Source of the DNA: Agapetus fuscipes | Lineage: Eukaryota; Arthropoda; Insecta; Trichoptera; Glossosomatidae | Length of the DNA stretch: 64,000 nucleotides | Assembly: GCA_951799405.1 (NCBI GenBank) | Contig: CATOGX010000067.1 | Coordinates: forward strand, 1 to 64,000 | Reading direction: 5' to 3' | In this document: positions 1 through 9,667 of the stretch, piece after piece | Position numbering within the stretch: the first letter of the stretch is position 1 | How the letters are laid out: each line of letters opens with the position of its first letter | Position numbers and translations under genes: made by a program | The notes under the pieces: model-generated | The model's database searches: none | Told to the model about the DNA's origin: nothing | What the model saw: the letters and a program-made list of their open reading frames with translations, nothing else

Positions 1-300
1 GACTTGCAACAAGTTTGATGTGTCAAAAGTGAAGGCTTGCTGCAAGTTCGCCATGGCAAGTATATACACTTGAGGCAAGTTTGAATCAAACTTTCTAGTT
101 TCCCAGCAACAAGCTTGCAGGAACTTTGTCATAACAAAGTTCCCGCAAGCTTGTTATGACAAATTTGCCAAATGTTTGCTTCTGCAAATCATATACATTT
201 TTTTATAATATTTAAAAAAACAAAATTAGAATAAAAAGATAAAATATTTTAATTTTATTTTATTTACAGTTCGCTTATAGTAGTAACAAAGTTTTATAAT
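1..300. repeat. AT-rich flank rich in AAACTTG/CAAGTTT motifs
   Basis: No gene is visible. Bases 1-180 hold many short inverted copies of CAAGTTTG and GCTTGCTGCAAG. A similar cluster recurs at 2936-3130, so the two may be the ends of one DNA element that starts outside the window. Bases 180-300 are plain AT-rich DNA. Confidence 0.35.
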
Positions 301-308
301 AATCACAT

Positions 309-630
309 CATCATCATCATTGGCACGACCTCCCTCAGCAACCGCTGCCACCGCTGTCTATCCAACGTCTTCCTCCTCCAGCCCCACTGCACGACAATCC
401 GCCACGACTTCATCCAGCTATCTTGAACGTGGTCTTCTCACTGTCCGCCGTCCCTCCGGGTTCGTCATTACAATCGTCTTCTCCAGGCTATGATGGTCTA
501 ATTGCTGAATGTGCCCCAGCCAATGCAGTCTGTTGACCTTTATTGAGCGGACCACATCAGCGTCCTGGTACAGCTTATACAATTCGGAGTTATATCTTCT
601 TCGCCATGTTTCTAGTCACACTCAGGTACA
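309..630 (-). pseudogene. 3' end fragment of an RTE-like LINE
   Basis: The minus strand repeats the C-terminal end and 3' tail of the larger RTE-like LINE at 58065-61681, including the part coding for a GRPR-type stretch. The run of CAT units at 309-325 is the complement of the (ATG)n tail seen at 61681-61699. Frames are broken. It is a 5'-truncated dead copy. Confidence 0.7.
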
Positions 631-953
631 TTATTCCCCTAGCCCCGTTGCTTTGTCTCTCGGCTCTGTAACAAAAAAACAAGGATATTTTTAGTAATTA
701 TATTACAAATCATTTATAATTAAGGATGTAATATACACTAAGTACTGATTTCATTATAAACAGTTTAATTTTCTTTTTAGAAATTTGTTCCACGGTACTC
801 CGTTTTCTTTGAAATTATTAAAGCAAATATTATAAAATACCAAGATCGGATTGCCCTGTAAGGAGTTATTTATGGAAACACATAAAAATATAATATCCAA
901 TGAATAAATTTTAACTGTGTACTTATTTTTATTGCAAATAGGATGATACTTCT
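631..953. other. no recognisable feature
   Basis: AT-rich sequence between two LINE fragments. I see no coding potential, tRNA-like boxes or clear repeats. Confidence 0.4.
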
Positions 954-1425
954 TTATGGAGTCAGACGATACACAATTTTTGCCCAGTGTCGCGCAGCTT
1001 TCACCGCTCTATCGTTACCCTCTATTAGGTCGGCCAGTGTGCAGCTTGTTGGGCAGGCCGAACAGATCCGAAGATGATCCATGAACTGTTGGGCTCCGCA
1101 TTCACAGAGCGTGGTGCCATCTTGATGTAAGATTGCCCAGATCATCATGTTACAATGCGCTCTGCCAACACCCGTTCTCAACCTGTTTAGGGCCCTCCAT
1201 AGAGACTACTCACGATCCTGTCCAGGTGGGAGCTTCTCGCTCGGCTGCACAAAGTTATCAGGTCGCTCCAAATTCCACAGACACAGTCTCTCCCACGCCA
1301 GCTCCATAGTCAATCGGTGCACAGAGCTCAAGAAACTGTGACGCCACAATGTCCAAAAAGGCAGTGCTGTAGATTCTTCAGGGATTTTTGTTGTCAACCC
1401 TCGAGGCCTCAAGGGAGAGGAACTG
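954..1425 (-). pseudogene. C-terminal fragment of a jockey/R1-type LINE reverse transcriptase
   Basis: Two minus-strand frames together resemble the region after the reverse-transcriptase domain of insect LINEs. The key part reads RTGVGRAHCN, then a CxCG...MDHL zinc-knuckle-like stretch (LCECGAQQFMDHLRICSACP) near 1030-1130. At least one frameshift separates it from the upstream part at 1206-1412. Family placement rests on motif memory only. Confidence 0.5.
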
Positions 1426-1596
1426 AAACAAGTGTAATAACAATTAGTAACTGTTGGGTGTTCTTTGAAGCTTCTAAATAAATCTTGAGGTATGATTCAC
1501 ACTAAAACAGCGCTCATCAAAGAAATTATCCCCATATTATTATTGTTATCCGGGGCTTAGTTTCCCTAGCCACGGACATCATATTATATTATAAGT
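1426..1596. other. no recognisable feature
   Basis: Short AT-rich spacer; nothing supported. Confidence 0.4.
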
Positions 1597-1845
1597 CTAA
1601 TCTAATCTAAGCTGCAAAGATATATATCATTTAAGATTTATATTAAATGCATTCCCACAAGCAGATATGTATAATTTCGCGCTAACACATGCCGCATGTG
1701 GACCTACAATATAAAAACCCAATCTCAAATGAACATAAGCCTTGCAACTCTTGCCGTCCTTCCCTGAAACAGGGGTGACATTGGCAAAGTGAACCAATTT
1801 TTTATAGTATGGGTGGTCAGCCGCATAACAACCTATAAGTCAAGG
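1597..1845 (-). repeat. Family A repeat, near full length
   Basis: Begins CTAATCTAATCTAAGCTGC and ends CCTATAAGTCAAGG, the complement of the reference copy at 60406-60652. It carries the shared core that includes CACTTTGCCAATGTCACC on the other strand. No target-site duplication is visible here. Confidence 0.85.
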
Positions 1846-2935
1846 AACTGTACTGCCAGTTTTACAGGCCAGTTTTGTAGTTTTGTTTGGTTTTGTTTGG
1901 CACAGGCCAGTTTTACAGGTTTTACTGCCAGGAATAAGTACTGCCAGTTTTATCAACACACATCAAATGGCTTCATCGAACTAATTTTGCAACTTATTTT
2001 CACAGAATATGTCACATTTAGGTTACAAACAACTTTGCTGAAATTTACTTTCAAATTTTTACGTGAAAATATTTGAAATAAATAAAAACGTAAGTTCAAA
2101 AAGTTAGTGCCAAAATCTAGATAATACACATTTCTTATTTCTACAAAAAGTACATCAAACACGTCCTACTAAGTATTCAAAAGGAAATAGTTTTACATAC
2201 CTGGTAAATATGATGTAGGAACCATGCCGAAACATTTTAAAAGACGTAAGTACATTACTAATCGTCAAATAAACACGTATCTGATTCCTTTAACTTCCGT
2301 ATTGAAACAATGAGGTACATAACAAAGGCGACTGGACATTATAAAACGCAAAATAACAAAAATGTAAGAAATTCACAAAGCGAGCTCGTATAGGTACAAA
2401 TAATGGCGGCCGGCCACCCGCCGCGCACCCGCCACACGCGGTCGCGTGGGGGTAGGGATACCAGATGAAAAATTTAAAATTCCTGACAAAAAGCCTAATT
2501 TCCATAGAAAGTCCTGACATTTTGTTGCAAACGTAATTAAACACTGCGTACTTACTTAATAAGTACAAAGCTAAAGCAAAAACAAATATTTCAAACTAAC
2601 TTGTGTTTCAAATATTTTTCTATGCTTTGACTATTAAAAAATTGAAAAGTCCTGATACTTCCGAAATCCGGTCGCAATCCCGACAAGAGCCTAAAAATCC
2701 TGACGTATGGCAGCCCTACGTGGGGGGTCTCTCGTGACGTCATTTCAAAGTTGTTTGAGAAACAGCCACAGAGAGAGTAAAATTCAGAAATAATGTTGCC
2801 AAAACCAAAATATGCCCAAAGATTTCTAGGCATGCGCGTCACAATCTGTCAACTCGTGTCTGATCAGTGCTGCCGCTGGGAAAAAAGTCGCGAGATTTAA
2901 AAAAAGCAAAATAGCAAAATCGATAAAACGGCAAC
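1846..2935. other. gene-free stretch, possible old DNA element
   Basis: No credible gene. Bases 2290-2850 have a locally GC-rich patch (2400-2460) and repeated CCTGAC words, which suggests a decayed non-autonomous element. I cannot assign it. Confidence 0.3.
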
Positions 2936-3130
2936 ACTGCTAATCGTATTTTTGACAGCCCGTCACGCAAGTTTGTATCAAACAAAAAGCAAACTTGTTT
3001 ATTCATATTTGAAACATGATGCAAAATGCAAGCTTGCAGCAATATTGCAATAAACTTATTTTGTCATATTTGACATGACAATGTAAAATCAAGTACAAAT
3101 CAAACTTGCAGCAAACTTACCTGCTATCTG
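2936..3130. repeat. second AAACTTG-rich cluster
   Basis: Dense CAAACTTG, GCAAGCTTGCAGC and related inverted words, matching the composition of bases 1-180. It ends near CTATCTGGGTTAC. Probably the other terminus of the same element. Confidence 0.35.
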
Positions 3131-3338
3131 GGTTACTATACGAGTACTTAAGTTTTACCTACCTATTGTGAATTCTCATATAATTATCATTTTGCACTAG
3201 CATATCTTTTTTATTCACTGTAATTTAATACAAGTTGTTATTTTTGGTATTTTTATGTATTTGTATTATTTTTGAAACTCTGTATCTATTTATTGCAAAA
3301 GGCACTTAGTGCCGTTAATAAATAAATAAATAAATAAA
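3131..3338 (+). repeat. LINE 3' tail ending in (AAAT)n
   Basis: AT-rich sequence that ends in GTTAATAAATAAATAAATAA-type repeats at 3317-3339. This looks like the 3' end of a CR1-type LINE on the plus strand; compare the mirrored tail at 22804-22836. It interrupts the left edge of the segmental duplication that starts at 3339. Confidence 0.5.
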
Positions 3339-3807
3339 TGTGTAGCTTAGTTGCGTTTGCGTTTATGTATTTATAACTCAATGACCATTTTCTACAGTAT
3401 GGGTGGTACGCTGCTACCAACTTATAAGAAGGAACATACTGTTGGAAACTTGAAAAACATACGTGCGCTTAGGTATACATTATTCATATAGAATTCCTGC
3501 ATGGAGGCCGTGGCAGGACAAAACAAGTGAGGGAAGGTAAGTATATAGTCCAGCCGATGGGAAAACTGTGATATGGTGTTGCTAGAGACAGATGAATGGG
3601 GAATGGATTTGAAGAGGCCTAGGTATATCCAGCAGTGGAGAGAAGAAAGCTAGCAAAAAACACTAAATAAATGCTCCCATTGCTTACTGTCGCTCCGTCT
3701 CTAGCTGTGACGTCACACAGTAGGGAAATAACTTCCATAGATTACCGCTCACAGCACTGTAGCTGTAATCAGGGGAAGACAGAGCGCCTTGCGATCAGAC
3801 ACAGACT

Positions 3808-5071
3808 CACAGAGTATATAGGTACTTAGAGAAGCTACTCTATGGCTTAGGGGTAGGTACGTACTTCGAAACCCCCCTTCCTCGCCTTCTTACTTCCCTT
3901 CCATACATTCTGCGTATTGGACTATGATCTTGTATGCATGTGTGTATTATACACGCGGCACGCGGGTACACTCACACCACTATAATCATATATTATTATC
4001 TGCCATGATATTATTTATTAATATTATTATTATTGCTTTAAAGCTATCAAAATAAAACACTTGTATTTTGCACAATATTTATTTATTCTAGAAAGATTAG
4101 TCATACAATCACAAAAATACACACTGTGTAAAGAAAAAAATAAATAAAAAAACCTCAATGTAATAAAAACAAATGATATGGCAAAAATAAATTTAGTAGG
4201 TAAACAATCAAATAGGCACCTGTCTATATTGTCAAGGACACTGGCATTCTGTACTATTTCTTGCAAAAGTTTTGGATCCCTGATGATTGTCCCCTGATGA
4301 TGGCCTGAGGACCGGAAATATTTATAATATGAAATCTATACACTTTAATTTCACTTTCTTCGGCTCATCAGCCGACAGCCTTCAAGGCTCAGGGACACCT
4401 GCACCACTCTGCGTTGTGCTGCTTCCCTCCATGGTCGCCTCACTCCCAAAACTTCGGCGTTGGCTTCGACGTTCTCTGCCCACCGCATCCTTGGACGTCC
4501 AAGTGATTAACACCTGAGGGGGCACCATCCAAGACAGTTCTGATGATCCTGGAGTCTTCTGCACATGCTACGTGTCCGGCCACTGGAGTCTTCTTGATTT
4601 CATTACTCTCTGCACTCTTCAATAATAGTGAAAATAAAACAGTTAATTTCAAATACGCTTGACCGCTTGACGTTTGAGGCCGACTGGCGCCAAGCAGGCG
4701 TGTGGGGTGGTTATGGCTGTTATCGCTGCGCAAATCCTACACACAGTTCAACCATCATTATAAAATATTTTTTCATCAGTTTTTTTTTAATAAAAAATGA
4801 GCAATTTAATAAATACTAAACAAAATAAAGTTTATTGTCGCTTAAACTCTTTTTTTACATGAATAACAGTAAATATAAATTATTAATTCAAATTTATTTA
4901 CGCTCATTCTGATTTCAGTTTAAAAAACGATCTCTTCCCCTTCCTCCTTCCTCATAACCATACATTCCGCGTACCATAGATCGATTACAATATGGCTTCC
5001 GAATTATAAAACAGGGTAACCAGTAGCAAAATACTTGTGAACGGGGTCTGCACAGACTATAATACTCTGTG
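3808..5071. mobile_element. hAT-like non-autonomous element H1
   Basis: Left end CACAGAGTATATAGG; the right end is its near complement (CTATAATACTCTGTG). The flanking 8 bp are CACAGACT (3800-3807) and CACAGACA (5072-5079), matching at 7 of 8 positions, as expected of a hAT target-site duplication. It has no transposase of its own and carries a LINE fragment inside. The homologous element in copy 2 (18417-19625) has lost its right terminus. Confidence 0.65.
4400..4680 (-). pseudogene. RTE-like LINE C-terminal fragment
   Basis: Minus-strand frames read AGHVACAEDSRIIRT and VLDGAPSG, the tail region after the reverse-transcriptase domain of RTE-type LINEs. Frameshifts break it. Its duplicate at 18955-19245 keeps the better reading VRPLGTRRMRW. 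It sits inside element H1. Confidence 0.6.
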
Positions 5072-5084
5072 CACAGACATTCCT

Positions 5085-5292
5085 TGTAATTAGTTATTGT
5101 GAAGGGCTGGTTAACACTTGTGTTGTTTATTAAGCACATATTAATCCATGCTTATCTTCATTTGATGTTCACAGCGCTGTGCATGTCATGTGAGGTTAAC
5201 CTTATTCATCTGACAGACTGTAGTTCGCAGGAAAAGGCAGAGTAATAGTGGCAGTGTGTGACTGTTTGTCTTGTGCAAGTGATCAAGTCACA
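5085..5292 (+). promoter_or_regulatory. proximal promoter/5' leader shared by all zinc-finger copies
   Basis: About 200 bp directly before the exon-1 ATG is almost the same in all four copies (also 19635-19841, 50216-50425, 62387-62600). Further upstream the copies differ because of separate transposon insertions. This conserved block is therefore the best candidate for the shared promoter and 5' UTR. I see no convincing TATA box. The role is inferred from conservation. Confidence 0.5.
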
Positions 5293-7864
5293 ATGGACGT
5301 TGTTGTGAAGCTTGAGAAGGTGGAGGCGGACTCGGAGTTTATGGATGCACAACTAGCGCACTCAGATGAACAAATAGACATTGAAGAGAGCGATGTGAAG
5401 CAAGAGAGACTGGCTCGTGAGAAGGAGTGGCTTGCCGAGGACTCTGTCCTAGATAATATAAAGAATGAGGAGTCTGCCCCTCCACCTTATGGCTTGTTGA
5501 AGGAATGCCGCGTACTTGTGGACAGAATCAACACTGCGGGGTATTCAGGTAGGCACACCGCTGTATTTTGCATCTGTTTGTAGTTGCAGGTAAACCTGAA
5601 CGACTAGTGCACTTTGATCAGTTGAAGAATGAAAGCTCCAGGATGGCAGTCAGTGGCTTGACTTGGTAAACCAGGCAGTTGAGTGCTTGCAACTTCATCT
5701 TCAGGAGAGGTGAGATAAACAGGCCTGCACACTTCAATAAATATGTCTTCAAGGGAGCAATAAAACAATTGTTACAAATACTCCATTGTTCTTCCTTTGT
5801 ACAAACTGTGTATGCACGCAAGCCAGAAGCCTGCCGTGAAGGTTTTTCGCTTTGTTATCTGTCTCCCTTGCACTTGCTTACTTTAAATGCATCTATGCCT
5901 TCTCTTCCTGATGAACACTTGAAGACATTTTAAAAATATATAAGTACTTAATATGAAAAAATAAATAAAACACTTTCATTCTACTGATGTGTCAGTAGAA
6001 TTAGATAACCCCAATGGACGGTATGCAACTTATGCATAAATATGACAAATATGCTCTTCGCTGGGTTGAAAAAATTAATAAAACTTTTAACAAAAAAGGT
6101 CACTAAAGGTCCATCCAGCCTTACAGCAACTGGGTCTTGCTTGATTATTGGCGCTTTATAGGGACGACCAAACTCTTACATCTCTGCTGCACTACAACAA
6201 GTGTCATAGTCCCCTAGAGTTTTTAGAATCTAGGGAGTCTACTGCACAGTATTGAAAAAAAAAAAGTTAGTGGATTGCAGTATTTTGACTGAATTATCTT
6301 GATTGCAGAAAATGCAGTTTCAAAACTAAATTGACACATTGCCGTCAGTTAAGGCGATTTGCCTTAGTTTTGGATACTAAAATAAAAAAAGATTTTTGTA
6401 GTCTATTGATTTTATTTTATTTTAGTAACCTTCCTACTAAAACTAAATCTGCGAATAGTTCTATATCTGATTCTTTTCTTCAGACTGACTCAAAAAGCAC
6501 TTGCGATGCACAAGTCATAAAGTTGCATGAGCCACCAGAATGCCTTCACTTGAGTTGAATACGTTACTTCATGCCTACATTCCCTCTACAGAGTGCTTGC
6601 CCTTACAGTGCAATGGTATTTGCTTCCAGCAGTTGGTGTTGGGGCACAGAGTCCTGAGGTGATGCAGGCTTCTGGTGTCCGTGATGCTGAGCCTCATGTG
6701 TGCCGTGCCTGCAGCTACACATGCAGCCAAATCAAACTGATGAGGATCCATCAAGTGTTGGTCTGCCACGAGCTGGAGGCCATGTCTGACAAGTGCAGGG
6801 ACACAACTAGTACATCAACTTGTTTGCAACTACATAAAACAAAGCACACTGGAGTTAAACTATTGGTTTGTGACAAGTGTAACTTCAAAACTTCTAATTC
6901 AAGTTATTTGAAAACACATAAAATGACACATACTGGAGTCAAACCATTTGTCTGTGACAAGTGTAACTACAAAACTACCAATTCAAGAAATTTGAAAACA
7001 CATAAAATGACACATACTGGAGTCAAACCATTTGTCTGTGACAAGTGTAACTACAAAACTACCAATTCAAGAAATTTGAAAACACATAAAATGACACATA
7101 CTGGAGTCAAACCATTTGTTTGTGACAAGTGTGACTACAAAACTATGTATTCAAGTTGTTTGAAAACACATAAAATGACACATACTGGAGACAAACCATT
7201 TGTCTGTGACGAGTGTGACTACAAAACTATGTATTCATATAGTTTTAAAACACATAAAATGGCACACACTAGAGTCAAACCATTTGTCTGTGACAAGTGT
7301 GACTACAAAACTATGTATTCAAGTAGTTTAAAAATACATAAAATGAAGCACACTGGAGTCCAACCATTTGTCTGTGACGAGTGTGACTACAAAACTATGT
7401 ATTCAAGTAGTTTAAAAATACATAAAATGAAGCACACTGGAGTCAAACCATTTGTCTGTGACGAGTGTGACTACAAAACTATGTATTCATATAGTTTTAA
7501 AACACATAAAATGGCACACACTAGAGTCAAACCATTTGTCTGTGACAAGTGTAACTACAAAACTGTTTATTCATTTAGTTTGAAAAGACATAAAATGATA
7601 CACACTGGAGTCCAACCATTTGTCTGTGACGAGTGTGACTACAAAACTATGTATTCAAGTAGTTTAAAAATACATAAAATGAAGCACACTGGAGTCAAAC
7701 CATTTGTCTGTGACGAGTGTGACTACAAAACTATATATTCAAGTAATTTGACAATACATAAAATGAAGCACACTGGAGTCAAACCATTTGTCTGTGACAA
7801 GTGTGACTACAAAACTTGTAATTCAAGTCATTTGAAAGGACATCAAAAGACACATCAACTATGA
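5293..7864 (+). CDS. C2H2 zinc-finger protein, copy 1 (two exons, 496 aa)
   Basis: Probable nuclear DNA-binding protein. Exon 1 is 5293-5548, intron 5549-6629, exon 2 6630-7864. The donor is CAG|GTAGGC, the acceptor TTGCTTCCAG|CA, phase 1, and the join is in frame. The start is the ATG in CACAATGG; an upstream GTG is not credible in a eukaryote. Exon 1 encodes an acidic N-terminus with three SUMO-type sites (VKLE at Lys6, VKQE at Lys36, IKNE at Lys57) and PPPY at 63-66. There is no ZAD, KRAB or BTB domain. Exon 2 has an atypical finger (C-x2-C-x12-H-x5-H), a degenerate one whose first Cys is Ser (SDKC), then 12 regular C-x2-C-x12-H-x3-H fingers with TGVKPFV-type linkers, ending HQL-stop. Target DNA is unknown. 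The intron contains a SINE. A fifth array lies just downstream. Confidence 0.85.
5549..6047 (+). other. intron sequence conserved among zinc-finger copies
   Basis: First part of the copy 1 intron. It has clear counterparts at 20098-20560 and, inverted, at 49485-49959 and 61740-62130. Small open frames here are not maintained across copies, so I do not call a gene. Confidence 0.6.
6048..6265 (+). mobile_element. SINE S3, 5'-truncated, poly(A) tail
   Basis: Matches the 3' part of the fuller SINE at 42488-42812, including CAACTGGGTCTTGCTT and GTGTCATAG words, and ends in an A-run at 6255-6265. The tRNA-like head is missing. It lies in the zinc-finger copy 1 intron. Confidence 0.75.
6266..6629. 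other. intron remainder, no gene
   Basis: AT-rich intron sequence absent from copy 2, probably a small inserted element. It leads into the TTGCTTCCAG acceptor at 6620-6629. An alternative acceptor (CCTTACAG, ending 6608) would change the frame of exon 2. Confidence 0.4.
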
Positions 7865-7886
7865 AACCACATAGTAGGAATGAATT

Positions 7887-8166
7887 TCTAGCACAGCATT
7901 TTAGTTATTTATGCCCTTGCCTAGTAATAATAGCCTTTGTAACACGAGTGCTAGTTTGAGCCATGAGGCGCAGCCGAATGGCACAGTAGACAGCCAAGTG
8001 TTACAAAGGCTAATTACGTGCAGTGGCATAAAATACTTATTCTACGACCATGAAATAAATAACAAAATAGAAAATAATCGTTATTATAATGTACTCGTCC
8101 ATTTGAAGAAATTAAAACCTTACTTTTGTCAAAACGTGTAATTTATCATTCCCCTTGATTATTATC
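7887..8166. other. insert that replaces the copy 1 3' UTR
   Basis: After AATGAATTTCTAG copy 1 departs from the 3' UTR seen after 9502 and 21705. This stretch (GCACAGCATTTTAG onward) has no recognised coding sequence. It includes the near-inverted words CCTTTGTAACAC and GTGTTACAAAGG, which hints at a small foldback element. Confidence 0.4.
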
Positions 8167-8395
8167 TAATCTAATCTAAGTTGCAAAGATATATTATATT
8201 TAGAATTCATATTAAATTCATGCCCATAAGCAGATACATACCTGTATAAGGTCGCGCTTATACTTGCCGCATATAAGCTTAAACATTCAAACCCAAAACT
8301 CAAATAAACATATGCCCTTCAACTGTGTTGGCAAAGGGAACCAAGTTTTGACAACATAGGTGGTCAACCTCATACCCACCTATTTGCCAAGTAAC
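8167..8395 (-). repeat. Family A repeat, diverged
   Basis: Starts CTAATCTAATCTAAGTTGC. The core is partly deleted and the far end reads CACCTATTTGCCAAG. It sits just before the broken second array. Confidence 0.7.
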
Positions 8396-8508
8396 TGTTT
8401 GAGTTTGTTTATTTTTTGCTGTGAAATTATCTATTATTTTTCTTTCAAGCCTTTTGTTTTCTTTTGAAAAAAGGAAAGCTATAATTTCGAGTAGATATTT
8501 CGATAAAG

Positions 8509-9502
8509 AAAGGTCTGCCACGAGCTGGAGGCCATGTCTGACAAGTGCAGGGACACAACTAGTACCTACATCAACTTGTTTGCAAGTACATAAAACAAAG
8601 CACACTGGAGTTCAACTATGTGACAAGTGTGACTTCAAAACTATGTATTCAAATAATTTAATAATATATACATAAAATGAAGCACACTGGAGTCAAACCA
8701 TTTGTCTGTGACAAGTGTAACTACAAAACTACCAATTCAAGTAATTTGAAAACACATAAAATGACACACACTGGAGACAAACCATTTGTCTGTGACGAGT
8801 GTGACTACAAAACTATGTATTCATATAGTTTTAAAACACATAAAATGGCACACACTAGAGTCAAACCATTTGTCTGTGACAAGTGTGACTACAAAACTAT
8901 GTATTCAAGTTGTTTGAAAACACATAAAATGACACACACTGGAGTCAAACCATTTGTCTGTGACAAGTGTAACTTCAAAACTTCCAGTTCAAGTAATCTG
9001 AAAACACATAAAATGACACATACTGGAGTCAAACCATTTGTCTGTGACAAGTGTGACTACAAAACTATTGTTACGAAATTAGGGTTCAAAAGTCTTTCAA
9101 ATTAAAATACACAGGTCTTCTTATACAGTTGTTTATTTTACACTTTTAAATGATTTATTTTCACAAAGCTTTCTCGACTATTACACTTGGTTTCTGTTCA
9201 CTGATCAAGTTAGTTCTATGTGTTTGTAAATCTCGTATGATACTGCTCGCCCTGCAAGCCACTCGCACCTCTTATACTCTTTAAAACAGTACAATCTAGA
9301 CCTATATTTGCTTGACAGTTCCAGAAAGGCATAGTAATTATTATTTCTCGATGCTGCACGTATTTTATTCTATGATTCCTACCCACACAATACAATACAC
9401 AATTCCTATACCTACTTATTTTAATATTTATATTTCATATTTACTTAACACTATGTATTCAAGTTGTTTGAAGAAACATAAAATGACACATCAACTATGA
9501 AA
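8509..9502 (+). pseudogene. broken zinc-finger array behind copy 1
   Basis: Starts inside the exon-2 sequence (GGTCTGCCACGAGCTGG) with no exon 1 or acceptor. It has an ACCTAC insertion near 8564 and extra ATAT bases near 8668 that shift the frame. Five to six C2H2 units follow (8677-9068) with the same TGVKPFV linkers. The last unit is split by a solo LTR at 9069-9450, then resumes at 9451 and ends with the normal HQL-stop. The 3' UTR after it (AATGAATTTCTAGTGAAATG) matches copy 2. I read it as the original 3' end of a longer array separated from copy 1 by a duplication or insertion. Confidence 0.8.
9069..9450. mobile_element. solo LTR, 382 bp
   Basis: Begins TGTTACGAAATTAGGG and ends ACTTAACA, giving TGTTA/TAACA inverted ends. 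It is flanked by the 4-bp duplication CTAT (9065-9068, 9451-9454). Without it the interrupted zinc finger reads through. A 4-bp duplication fits a Ty3-type element. Confidence 0.85.
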
Positions 9503-9588
9503 CCACATAGTAGTAATGAATTTCTAGTGAAATGGCTATAATACTATTTCTTTGCAATCTCCATTTTCCGTGTCTATGCTTGGGTTGT

Positions 9589-9624
<36 letters not shown>

Positions 9625-9667
9625 GTGCACAACAGGTTTCCCTAATTATAGTGCACCCTCTCAGCCA

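Larger units (their letters stand above)
3339..9591 (+). repeat. segmental duplication, copy 1 (continues at 13639-13740)
   Basis: Direct duplicate of 17251-21886. Both start with a SINE tail containing GTGTAGCTTAGTTGCGTTTG, run through the same upstream sequence, and carry zinc-finger gene exon 1, intron and exon 2. Copy 1 has extra insertions: a SINE at 6048, the second array at 8509, a solo LTR at 9069 and a full LINE at 9592. Copy 2 has a Family A dimer instead. Many substitutions and indels are visible, so the duplication is not very recent. Confidence 0.8.

Noticed and set aside
5248..5292. GTG start 15 codons upstream of the exon-1 ATG in all zinc-finger copies
   Set aside because: Eukaryotic starts at GTG are rare; the ATG at 5293 has a good context and defines the same frame.
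5679..5933. 84-codon open frame in the zinc-finger intron
   Set aside because: It lies after the splice donor, and its counterparts in other copies change frame and length, so it is intronic conservation from duplication.
6840..7860. Regular 84-bp spacing as a CRISPR-like array
   Set aside because: The repeat is coding, in frame, with Cys and His spacing of C2H2 fingers, and has no spacer structure.
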